From CAXQZU01 sp964228555 (lineage in GTDB: Bacteria > Planctomycetota > PLA2 > JAEUHO01): a stretch of 44,995 nucleotides of DNA. This document shows, piece after piece, positions 33,324-44,995 of this stretch. A program made the position numbers and the translations under genes. The notes under the pieces are model-generated. The model saw only the letters and a list, made by a program, of their open reading frames with translations. It had not been told where the DNA came from and made no database searches. How positions within the stretch are numbered: the first letter of the stretch is position 1; each line of letters opens with the position of its first letter. The stretch is from positions 1 through 44,995 of the forward strand of contig CAXQZU010000029.1 of the NCBI GenBank assembly GCA_964228555.1, given 5' to 3'.

Positions 33324-33352
33324 TTCGGCCGCGCGCCCGGCGGGGATACCCT
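33324..33352 (+). promoter_or_regulatory. Candidate leaderless promoter of pheS
   Basis: TTCGGC (33324-33329), a 17-base spacer, then TACCCT (33347-33352). Only six bases separate the -10 from ATG 33359, so transcription would begin at or next to the A of the start codon. There is no room for a ribosome binding site. Confidence 0.55.
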
Positions 33353-33358
33353 GCCGGC

Positions 33359-34378
33359 ATGGCTGACCCCGTGCCGGTGCTCGACGAGATCCGCCGCCTG
33401 TGCGCCGAGGCGCTGGCGGCCGTGGAGGCCGCCGGGGACGACGACGCCCTGCGCGCGCTGGAGTCGGGCGTGCTGGGGCCCGAGGCCCCGCTGGGCCGCC
33501 ACCTCAAGAGCATCCCGCGCCTGCCCCCGGACCAGCGGGGACCCGTGGGCCGGGAGGCCAACGAGGGCAAGCGCGCCATCCAGGCGGCGCTGGCTGCCCG
33601 CCGTGCAGCCCTCGAGCAGGCACGCGAGGCGCGGCTGGCCGACCTGGAGTGGGTGGATCCCACGCTGCCCGGCCCCGTGCGGGGTGGCGGCCGCATGCAT
33701 CCCGTGATGCAGGTGTGCCGCGAGCTCGAGGACATCTTCCTCGGCCTGGGCTTCGACCTGCTCGACGGGCCGTGGGTGGAAGACGAGCAGCACAACTTCA
33801 CGGCGCTCAACATCCCCGCTGACCACCCGGCGCGGGACATGCAGGACACGTTCTGGCTGCAGGACGGGCGCCTGCTCCGGACGCACACCAGCCCGGTGCA
33901 GGTGCGCACGCTGCGCACGCAGCCGCCGCCCATCCGTGCCGTGGCGCTGGGGCGCATCTTCCGCCACGAGGAGCTGGACGCCACCCACGAGAACACCTTC
34001 CACCAGGTGGAGGGCCTGCTCGTGGACCGCGACGTGAGCGCCGCGCACCTCGTCTGGGTGCTGCGCACGGTGCTGCAGGAGCTGTTCGGCCGGGACGTGG
34101 AGGTGCGCCTGCGGCCCGCCTACTTCCCGTTCGTGGAGCCGGGCTTCGAGATGGACATGCGCTTCCGGGGTCGCTGGATGGAGATCCTGGGCTGCGGGCT
34201 GGTGCATCCGGGCGTGCTGCGTGCCGGAGGGCTCGATCCCGACACCTGGTCGGGGCTGGCCTTCGGGATGGGCGTGGACCGCATCGCGATGCTGCGCCAC
34301 GGCATCGAGGACATCCGCCACCTCATGGCAGGCGACCTGCGGTTCCTGCGACAGATGGCGCGGGGAACGGACGCATGA
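33359..34378 (+). CDS. pheS: Phenylalanyl-tRNA synthetase alpha subunit
   Basis: This is the catalytic subunit of the alpha2-beta2 enzyme that charges tRNA-Phe. The 339-residue protein has an N-terminal coiled coil, then HPVMQVCRELEDIFLGLGFD, NFTALNIPADHPARDMQDTF, RTHTSPVQVRTL and the active-site end GLAFGMGVDRIAMLRHGIED. Ala in the GLAFGMG segment is the common substrate-pocket residue. The start is ATG 33359, probably on a leaderless mRNA. The stop overlaps pheT as ATGA. Confidence 0.97.
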   Translation: MADPVPVLDEIRRLCAEALAAVEAAGDDDALRALESGVLGPEAPLGRHLKSIPRLPPDQRGPVGREANEGKRAIQAALAARRAALEQAREARLADLEWVDPTLPGPVRGGGRMHPVMQVCRELEDIFLGLGFDLLDGPWVEDEQHNFTALNIPADHPARDMQDTFWLQDGRLLRTHTSPVQVRTLRTQPPPIRAVALGRIFRHEELDATHENTFHQVEGLLVDRDVSAAHLVWVLRTVLQELFGRDVEVRLRPAYFPFVEPGFEMDMRFRGRWMEILGCGLVHPGVLRAGGLDPDTWSGLAFGMGVDRIAMLRHGIEDIRHLMAGDLRFLRQMARGTDA

Positions 34379-36822
34379 GGCTCTCCCTGCGCTGGCTGCG
34401 CGAGCTGGTCGACCTCTCCGGGCTCTCGCCCCAGGAGGTGGCGGACGCCATCACCTTCCACGTCGCCGAGGTGGAGTCGGTGGAGGCCGTGGGGGCCGCC
34501 CTCGAGGCCGTGCGGACGGCGCGCGTGCTCACCTGCGCACCCCACCCGGGTGCTGACCGCCTGCGCGTGACGACCGTGGACCGTGGTGACGGCGTGGTGC
34601 GCACGGTGGTCTGCGGCGCGCCCAACGTGGCCGCCGGGCAGGTCGTGTGCCACGCGCCGGTGGGCGCCACGCTGCCCAACGGCATGACGCTGGCCTTGCG
34701 GCCCATCCGCGGCGTCACCAGCGACGGCATGCTCTGCGCCGAGGACGAGATGGGCCTGGGCAGCAGCCACGAGGGCATCTTGGTGCTGGACCCGGCGACG
34801 CCGCTGGGCCTGCCCGTGAGCGAGGTGCTGGGCCTCTCCGACCACGTGCTGGAGCTGGGCAACACGGCCATCACGCACCGTCCAGACCTCTGGGGCCACG
34901 TGGGCGTGGCCCGCGAGCTATCCGCCGTGCTGGGACGCAAGGCCACCTTCCCCGCGGCGCCGGCAGCCGAGGCGGCGCTGGAGGCCGCCCGGGGGCTGCC
35001 CGCCCCGAGCGTGGCGATCGACGACGCGGCAGGCTGCCGCCGCTACGTGGGCCTCGCGTTGGAGGGCCTGCGCAACGGGCCCAGCCCCGCCAGCCTGCGC
35101 AACCGGCTGGAGGCGGCCGGCGTGCGCAGCGTAGACCTGCTCGTGGACATCACGCAGGTGGTGATGCTGGAGACGGGCCAGCCCCTGCACGCCTTCGACC
35201 GGGCGGGGCTGGAGGGCACGGTGCGCGCCCGCCGGGCCCGGCCGGGCGAGCGGCTCGTGACGCTGGACGGCGTGGAGCGGCTGCTGGCCGCCGACGACGT
35301 CGTGATCGCCGACGACCGCCGGGTGCTGGCGCTGGCCGGCATCATGGGCGGGCGGGATGGCAGCGTCTCGGCTTCCACCACGCAGGTGCTGCTGGAATCG
35401 GCGTGCTTCGACGCCGGCCGCATCCGCCGCAGCTCCCAGCGGCTCGCGCTGCGCACCGATGCGAGCGCACGCTTCGAGAAGTCGCTCGACCCGCACGGCT
35501 GCGATGCGGCCGCACGGCGCTTCGTGGAGCTGGTGCTGCAGCACGTCCCCGGGGCGCGGCTGGCCGGTGCGCTCGCCGACGTGTTCCCTGCCCCGCCCGC
35601 ACCCCTCGAGGTGGACCTCGCCTACGACCGCGTGCGTCGCCGCCTGGGCACGCGCATCGCCGATGCCGAGGTGCGCTCGCGCCTCCAGGCGCTGGGGTTC
35701 GGCATCACCGAGACGCGCGACGGCGTGAAGGCGCGCGTGCCCTCCTGGCGCGCCACCCGGGACATCCGCGGGCCCGAGGACCTCGTGGAAGAGGTGGGCC
35801 GCACCCGCGGGTACGGCGACATCCAGCCCGTGGCGCCCGTGGGGGCCATGAGCCCTCGGCGCATGCCGCCCTCGCGCCGGGCCGAGCGCAAGGCCGCCAG
35901 CGTGCTGAGCCTCGAGCTGGGCTACGCGCAGGCCACGTGCTACTCGTTCTACGCCCGCGAGGACGCCGAGCGCGTCGGCCTGCACGGCGTGCCCCACCTG
36001 GGCCTGCGCAATCCGCTGGCGGCGGACCAAGACCGGCTGGTGCTCAGCACCCTGCCCAACCTGCTCAAGGCGGCGGGGCGCAACCTGCCGCGGGAGGCTG
36101 GCGGCCGGCTGTGGGAGAGCACCCGTCTCGTGGCGCCGGGCGCAGGCGGCGCGGCACCGGCCGAGGTGGCGGTGCTCGGACTGCTGGCCTTCGACAGGGA
36201 CGCAGCCGCCGACGCGCGGGGCCTGCTCTACCTCGGCGTGCTCGAGGACCTTCGTACCCTGCTGGCCCGCTTCGGTGCCCGGCGCCCGGTCGTGGAGGAG
36301 GGGCCCATGGCCCTGGATCCCCGCCTGCCGGCCCCGGCCGGACTGCATCCGGGGCGCTGCGCCCGGCTGCGGGTGGGCGACGTGGTGATCGCCACGGTGG
36401 GCGAGGTGGCCCCGGCCGTGCGGCGCGCCTACGGACTGGCAGGCCGGCAGGTGCATGCCGAGGTGGCCTTGGCGGGCCTCGTGGCCTGCCTGGATGCCCG
36501 GGGCGGCGAGCACGAGTACCGGCCGGTGCCGCGCTTCCCCGTGGCGCCCTTCGACGTGGCCGTCGTCGTGCCGCGTCGCACCCTGGCTGCCAGCGTCCTC
36601 CAGGTCGTGGAGCAGGCCTTGGGGGAGCAGGGGCAGGGCGCTCGCGTGTTCGACGCCTACGAGGGCGAGGGCATCCCGGAGGGCTGCCGCAGCATTGCCA
36701 TCACCGTGGACCTGCTGGACCGGGAGGCCACCCTGGGCACCGCCGAGGCCGAGGCACTGCGCAAGCGCGTGCTGGCGGCACTGGAGAGGGCGGGCTGGAG
36801 CGTGCGCACAGGCAAGGCCTAG
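34375..36822 (+). CDS. pheT: Phenylalanyl-tRNA synthetase beta subunit
   Basis: The beta subunit holds the editing site and tRNA-binding modules. The 815-residue protein has domains in the usual order: N-terminal MRLSLRWLRELVDLSGLS, the EMAP-like tRNA-binding domain (about 45-150, VLTCAPHPGADRLRVTTVD), B3/4 editing domain with QPLHAFDRAGLEG, B5, a core catalytic-like fold, and the C-terminal anticodon-binding domain (FPVAPFDVAVVV, then GVRVFDAYEG-like ARVFDAYEGEGIPEG). It overlaps pheS by four bases. A 433-base gap follows. Confidence 0.97.
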   Translation: MRLSLRWLRELVDLSGLSPQEVADAITFHVAEVESVEAVGAALEAVRTARVLTCAPHPGADRLRVTTVDRGDGVVRTVVCGAPNVAAGQVVCHAPVGATLPNGMTLALRPIRGVTSDGMLCAEDEMGLGSSHEGILVLDPATPLGLPVSEVLGLSDHVLELGNTAITHRPDLWGHVGVARELSAVLGRKATFPAAPAAEAALEAARGLPAPSVAIDDAAGCRRYVGLALEGLRNGPSPASLRNRLEAAGVRSVDLLVDITQVVMLETGQPLHAFDRAGLEGTVRARRARPGERLVTLDGVERLLAADDVVIADDRRVLALAGIMGGRDGSVSASTTQVLLESACFDAGRIRRSSQRLALRTDASARFEKSLDPHGCDAAARRFVELVLQHVPGARLAGALADVFPAPPAPLEVDLAYDRVRRRLGTRIADAEVRSRLQALGFGITETRDGVKARVPSWRATRDIRGPEDLVEEVGRTRGYGDIQPVAPVGAMSPRRMPPSRRAERKAASVLSLELGYAQATCYSFYAREDAERVGLHGVPHLGLRNPLAADQDRLVLSTLPNLLKAAGRNLPREAGGRLWESTRLVAPGAGGAAPAEVAVLGLLAFDRDAAADARGLLYLGVLEDLRTLLARFGARRPVVEEGPMALDPRLPAPAGLHPGRCARLRVGDVVIATVGEVAPAVRRAYGLAGRQVHAEVALAGLVACLDARGGEHEYRPVPRFPVAPFDVAVVVPRRTLAASVLQVVEQALGEQGQGARVFDAYEGEGIPEGCRSIAITVDLLDREATLGTAEAEALRKRVLAALERAGWSVRTGKA

Positions 36823-37255
36823 CCAGCGCTGCCAAGGCCTGCACAGCGCTGCGGCGCCCCGCGCCCTCGCCTTGGCTGCGCGTGGGCACTGCGGCCGCCC
36901 TGCAGGGTCCCGGGCACGACTGCCCGGCCCCCCAGGCGGGACCCTGCATCGCCACCCGAGGGCGGGACAGGCCTCGTCACCTCGCGGCGCCCGTGGCCGC
37001 GCAGCGCGTGCAGGGCCGACGCCGCCCGCAGCACGCCCACCTCGGACATGGGCCTCTGCAGGATCCGACCCGCCGCGCCTCACGCGGCTTCCCGCCCGGG
37101 TCACGGCAGCCGCACAAGAGCCGCGCCACGCGCGCCGATCCTCTCGCACGAGGGCAAGCCGGCCCTCACGGCACCGTTGCCTGCCACCCCAGCGGTAGTA
37201 GCATCGGCCGCCATGCTCCACCACGCTTGGTGGGGCGCCCGGCGCGGAGGCAGGC
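36823..37255. other. Gap after pheT with a strong hairpin
   Basis: I see no gene here. TGCAGGGTCCCG (36901-36912) and CGGGACCCTGCA (36937-36948) form a perfect 12-bp inverted repeat, with GGGCA-CGAC-TGCCC nested inside. This is probably the end of the pheST transcript, although no T run follows. The remainder, to the ribosome binding site of the next gene (GGAGG just before 37256), is GC-rich with no tRNA, repeat or recognisable RNA family. Confidence 0.5.
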
Positions 37256-38389
37256 ATGAAGGCGACGTGGGCAGTGATCGCGGCCGTGGTGCTCGCGCTG
37301 GGCGTGGGGGCTTGGAAGCTGGCCGGGCCTGGCGAGGTCGAGGCGCCGGCCCTCTCCAGCACCACCGGCGCCGAGGGCGCAGCGGTCCCGCTGCTGCCGG
37401 CCCCGGCCGTGGCGGGCGGCGCGGCTGCCACCGGCGCGGGCGCGGCGCTGCCGGTGCCGCCCTCGCCGCAGGAGGAACGGGGCCGGCTGCTGGTGCACTC
37501 GCTGGTGCAGGCCCACGGTGCGGGCGACCAGGCCAAGGTCGACGCGCTCGAGGCCTCGCTGCGGGCCGAGGCCTGGGAGAGCGTGGCTGCCCGTCGTTAC
37601 GCGGTGCAGAGCGGCTTCATGCTGGTGCGCAAGGCCGACGGCGTGCAGGGCGAGGAGCGCATGCGCTTGCTCGACCGTGCGCGTCGGCTGCTCTCGCGCG
37701 GCGTCTGGCTGGACGAGACGTTCGACGCGCAGGGCTTGCCGACGCCCGAGCGCCTGCGCCTGCTGGAGGTGCTGCGCGGCCTCAACCAGCAGGTGATGAC
37801 GTGGCGTCCGGGCCTGCAGGGCATCACGCGCGCCTACAAGGTCCCGCAGGGCAAGTCGCCGGTGCAGGTCGTGAGCGACGAGAAGCTGCGCGTGGGCCAC
37901 AACGCCATCCTCGTGTGGAACAAGCGCGGCGTGCTCGACCCGCGGCGGCTGGTGGCGGGCGAGACCCTGATGCTGCCCACGGGCGAGCTGCACCTCGAGG
38001 TCAGCATCGCGCGCCGCATGCTCGTCGTGTGGCTGGATGACGTATGGGTCAAGGAGTTCCGCGTCGGCGTGGGCAAGCCCTCCACGCCCACGCCCACGGG
38101 CCTGTTCCGCGTGGTCAAGAAGCACGAGAACCCGCCGTGGTACCCCCCTCAGGGCGGCATCATCCCCGCGGGCGATCCCCGCAACGAGCTGGGCAGCGTG
38201 TGGATCCACATCGCCAACGAGCAGCATCCCGAGGGCTACGGCATCCACGGCACCAACCGGCCGGACACGGTCGGCAGCGAGTGCAGCCAGGGCTGCGTGA
38301 GGCTGGCCAACGAGCAGGCCACCGAGATGTTCTGGTGGGTGCGCACGGCCAGCGCGGGCGGCGAGGCCACGCGGGTGCTGATCCGCTGA
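37256..38389 (+). CDS. L,D-transpeptidase with LysM-like region
   Basis: YkuD-type L,D-transpeptidases form 3-3 cross-links in peptidoglycan or attach proteins to it. The 377-residue protein has an N-terminal membrane anchor or signal (about 5-20), a Pro/Ala-rich linker, a helical region, and a LysM-like stretch (GITRAYKVPQGKSPVQVV to GETLMLP). The catalytic domain carries the pattern His331-Gly-Thr-Asn, then Ser-Gln-Gly-Cys347-Val-Arg. The active cysteine is therefore present. ATG 37256 has a strong GGAGG. It converges with the epimerase gene. In planctomycetes, a working YkuD enzyme fits the presence of peptidoglycan. Confidence 0.92.
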   Translation: MKATWAVIAAVVLALGVGAWKLAGPGEVEAPALSSTTGAEGAAVPLLPAPAVAGGAAATGAGAALPVPPSPQEERGRLLVHSLVQAHGAGDQAKVDALEASLRAEAWESVAARRYAVQSGFMLVRKADGVQGEERMRLLDRARRLLSRGVWLDETFDAQGLPTPERLRLLEVLRGLNQQVMTWRPGLQGITRAYKVPQGKSPVQVVSDEKLRVGHNAILVWNKRGVLDPRRLVAGETLMLPTGELHLEVSIARRMLVVWLDDVWVKEFRVGVGKPSTPTPTGLFRVVKKHENPPWYPPQGGIIPAGDPRNELGSVWIHIANEQHPEGYGIHGTNRPDTVGSECSQGCVRLANEQATEMFWWVRTASAGGEATRVLIR

Positions 38390-38507
38390 GGCTGGTCGCG
38401 GGGGCAAGCCGCAGCCAGCCTCGCCGTCGTCGGGCGGTCGCAGCCAACCTGCTTGGCGAGCCTGCCGAGCTCCACGCACCACGGGCGCGCAAGGCGGTGG
38501 GGCGGGC
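38390..38507. terminator. Convergent gap with inverted repeats
   Basis: The gap lies between two genes that point at each other. GGCTGG just after the transpeptidase stop pairs with CCAGCC about 20 bases on. CTTGGC and GCCGAG form a second small inverted repeat further on. These could act as a bidirectional terminator. No T runs are present. Confidence 0.4.
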
Positions 38508-39185
38508 CTAGCGCGTAGAGCCCGCTCCCGGGGGCGTGGGCGTGGCGGCCACCCACGGCCCGTGCAGGGCCCAGGGCAAGCCAAGGCTGGCCTGCACGAT
38601 GCGCCCGCAGCGTTCCGCGGCGGGCGATGGGGGCAACAGCGCTCGCTTGGGCGCCACCAGCGTCACCGTCACCTCGGCGCGCAAGGCCGCGCCCCGCACG
38701 GCGCCCGTGTCGGCGTCCACGCCGCTGGGCACGTCCACGGCGAGCACGCGCGTGGGGGAGGAGGCGATCGCCTGGACGGCGTGCAGCCACCAGCCCTCGA
38801 GGTCGCGCGCGAGGCCTGCCCCGAACAGGGCGTCCACCACGTGCGTGGCCGAGGCAAGCTCCCGGCGCAGGAGTTCCGCATCGCCGTGGGCCACCTGCAC
38901 GCCGGGATGCGCAGCGCAGCGGGCTCGTGCCGCCGTCGCGGCTGCCGAGCGCCGTGCTGCCACCGTCGCGGGCGCGAGGTCGAGCACGCGCACCGTGTGG
39001 CCTGCGCGCGCGAGGTGCGGTGCGGCCTCGTAGCCGTCGCCACCGTTGGCGCCCGGGCCGCACAGCACCAGGACCGCGCGCGCACCGGCGGCCCACGGGG
39101 CCGCCACGGCCGCCACCGCGCGCCCAGCCGTGGCCATCAACTGCTCGGGCGTGATGCCCGCCAGCACGCCGGCCGCCCGGTCCAT
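38508..39185 (-). CDS. nnrE: NAD(P)H-hydrate epimerase
   Basis: This enzyme interconverts the R and S forms of damaged, hydrated NAD(P)H so that a dehydratase can repair it. The 225-residue single-domain protein has the YjeF-N pattern LCGPGANGGDGYEAA (usually GNNGGDG), VVDALFGAGLARDLEG and LAVDVPSGVDADTG. No dehydratase (YjeF C-terminal) domain is attached. ATG 39185 starts MDRAAGVLAGI, slightly shorter at the N-terminus than many relatives; an upstream in-frame ATG at 39308 would run into the rRNA promoter. It is transcribed away from the rRNA operon. Confidence 0.88.
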   Translation of the reverse strand: MDRAAGVLAGITPEQLMATAGRAVAAVAAPWAAGARAVLVLCGPGANGGDGYEAAPHLARAGHTVRVLDLAPATVAARRSAAATAARARCAAHPGVQVAHGDAELLRRELASATHVVDALFGAGLARDLEGWWLHAVQAIASSPTRVLAVDVPSGVDADTGAVRGAALRAEVTVTLVAPKRALLPPSPAAERCGRIVQASLGLPWALHGPWVAATPTPPGAGSTR

Positions 39186-39221
39186 GGCCCGACAGACCGA
39201 CGTAAGTACCTGTCCGTGAAC

Positions 39222-39227
39222 AGGATA
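39222..39227 (-). promoter_or_regulatory. Candidate -10 element of nnrE
   Basis: TATCCT on the minus strand stands 36 bases before ATG 39185. No clear -35 lies at 16-18 bases. It is about 65 bases from the divergent rRNA promoter. Confidence 0.35.
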
Positions 39228-39290
39228 CGTTGACGGGAAGCACTCGAGTCCCGCCCCGATCGGATGCGTCATGGAACCCTCGGTATCGCC

Positions 39291-39318
39291 TTGGCACCAG
39301 GCGCTCAAGTGCTACCTT
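39291..39318 (+). promoter_or_regulatory. Candidate rRNA operon promoter
   Basis: TTGGCA (39291-39296), a 16-base spacer, then TACCTT (39313-39318). This is a good match to the housekeeping pattern and to the S10 operon promoter (TACCTT). It would give a leader of about 370 bases before mature 16S rRNA. Confidence 0.6.
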
Positions 39319-39696
39319 ACCCGGCCCGATACGGCTTGCCGCCTCGGGGACTGCAGCTCGCCTGCAGTGCGCTCTGCCGAGGGCGGGGGACCGCGAGGTC
39401 CCTGGCCCCCGGAACCCCTGGATTTTCCTCCGGGCCTTGCTGCCTCAGGGTACAAGGTCCGGCTCGCCCAGAAATGGGCACGACGGCAGGCCAAGCGCCT
39501 GCGCGACGTTCCTTGACAGTTCCGAGATGGTCCCGAGACGTGGGGAAGCGAAGGCTTCCTCATGTCCAAGGCCCGGCGCCAGTCGAGCACCTCCGGGTGC
39601 GCGACCCCGCGCCGGGCTCCTATGAGGAAGCCTTGAAATCAGCTCAGACGACCTGCCGCGCGGCCATGTGCTGCGAGGCAGGTCAGCCAGTTCAAC
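39319..39696 (+). promoter_or_regulatory. rRNA leader with boxA-like site and processing hairpins
   Basis: The leader contains a boxA-like sequence GTTCCTTGACAGTT (39508-39521), the Nus-factor loading site for rRNA antitermination. Downstream is an 84-base hairpin: a perfect 13-bp outer stem (39551-39563 with 39622-39634), a nested 9-bp stem GCCCGGCGC (39571-39579 with 39609-39617) and an inner GCACC stem. A second hairpin GACCTGCC/GGCAGGTC (39650-39684) ends 12 bases before 16S. Upstream, GGACC-GCGA-GGTCC is a small GNRA-loop hairpin. I did not find an obvious long-range stem joining the two flanks of 16S. Confidence 0.6.
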
Positions 39697-44607
<4,911 letters not shown>

Positions 44608-44839
44608 TTTCCCTCCGCGCCGCCCGCGTGCGCGAGCCTCGAGCTCGCGTGCAGGGCGTCCTGAGGGAGATCATGTGGCAGGCTCAAGGACTGCAATTCA
44701 CGTCGCAGCACGCCATGGACGCTTCGAGACGTCCGCGCGCTCGTCATGGTGGATCCATGTGGACATACGGCGCTCCCGCGAGGGAGCGTGACTGCACGGC
44801 GCAAGCCGTGCCGCTGCGGAACCCTGTTCCTCTTCTTCT
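44608..44839 (+). other. 23S-5S spacer with hairpins
   Basis: The 232-base spacer has no tRNA. Two adjacent 7-bp hairpins have GNRA loops: CGCTCCC-GCGA-GGGAGCG (44771-44788) and GCACGGC-GCAA-GCCGTGC (44794-44811). Nearer 23S, GCGAGC-CTCGA-GCTCGC forms another hairpin, and CATGG/CCATG a further small one. These are likely processing signals. Confidence 0.6.
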
Positions 44840-44952
44840 TGCCCGGTGCCCATACCCGGAGGGAAACACCCGATCCCATCCCGAACTCGGCCGTTAAGCC
44901 TCCGGGGCCGATGATACTGATTCACATTGGGAAAGTAGGTCAGTGCCGGGCA
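44840..44952 (+). rRNA. rrf: 5S ribosomal RNA
   Basis: About 113 bases, bounded by helix I: TGCCCGG at the 5' end pairs with CCGGGCA at the 3' end. The conserved CCCATCCCGAACTCGG loop and the CGATGATACTG and GGAAAGTAGGTC segments identify it. TTTTCTCC follows, which with helix I may serve as the operon terminator. Confidence 0.93.
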
Positions 44953-44968
44953 TTTTCTCCCACGACGC

Positions 44969-44990
44969 GGGGGGGGGGGGGGGGGCCCCC
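44969..44990. repeat. Homopolymer of 17 G followed by 5 C
   Basis: After the 5S gene there are 17 G then 5 C, near the last base of the window. This could be a genuine G tract, part of a terminator, or a sequencing or assembly artefact at a contig edge. Confidence 0.8.
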
Positions 44991-44995
44991 GGCGG

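Noticed and set aside
39513..39541. TTGACA at 39513-39518 as the -35 of an rRNA promoter
   Set aside because: No TAnnnT element lies 15-19 bases downstream, and the sequence fits a boxA antitermination site better.

Overview
This window is a very GC-rich bacterial chromosome segment. The 16S rRNA carries sequence signatures that I associate with Planctomycetota: GGAGGCTGCAGTC at the EUB338 region, GGGGGCTCACACAAGCGG near position 920, and TTCCTGAGCCTTGTACAC near 1390. The class cannot be fixed from the sequence alone. Almost everything here is core information-processing machinery. I see no insertion sequences, prophage, CRISPR array, tRNA gene or defence island.

Layout: (1) 1-5350, the 3' end of rpoC, then rpsL, rpsG and an EF-G gene. 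(2) 5478-18820, a merged S10-spc-alpha run of ribosomal protein genes with secY, adk, infA and rpoA. It is compact, with many GTGA, ATGA and TGATG overlaps, and has a second promoter before rpsK. Several genes usual in this run are absent: tuf after fusA, rplC between rpsJ and rplD, rpmD between rpsE and rplO, map after adk, and rpsD between rpsK and rpoA. (3) 18826-22249, an unrecognised alpha-helical protein followed by miaB and ribD in overlapping order. (4) 22259-26547, a minus-strand group of ndk, an rqcH-like NFACT gene, a TPR lipoprotein and a secreted coiled-coil protein. (5) 26698-36822, plus-strand translation genes aspS, thrS, infC, rpmI, rplT, pheS and pheT, with an odd lipoprotein (HEAT-like plus SecD-head-like) after aspS. 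(6) 37256-39185, a secreted L,D-transpeptidase and a convergent NAD(P)HX epimerase. (7) 39291-44952, a complete 16S-23S-5S rRNA operon with promoter, two boxA-like antitermination sites and no spacer tRNAs. The last bases are a 17-G homopolymer followed by five C.

Regulation: many transcription-unit starts share a -10 element of the form TAnnnT (TACCCT, TACCTT, TACTTT, TAGGCT, TAGCCT), several with a recognisable TTGxxx -35 at 16-17 bp. At pheS, and perhaps rqcH, this element is so close to the ATG that a leaderless mRNA is predicted. infC appears to start at an AUC codon, the classic autoregulatory arrangement. Large GC-rich hairpins lie in the leaders or gaps before fusA, rpsJ, rpoA, rpmI and the 16S gene.

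The window looks like a core locus rather than a new accessory system. The most unusual points are the dispersed ribosomal genes, a divergent EF-G domain IV loop, S12 with Arg88 (a streptomycin-resistance residue in other bacteria), L2 and ThrRS substitutions at normally conserved sites, the SecD-like lipoprotein, and the structured leaders.
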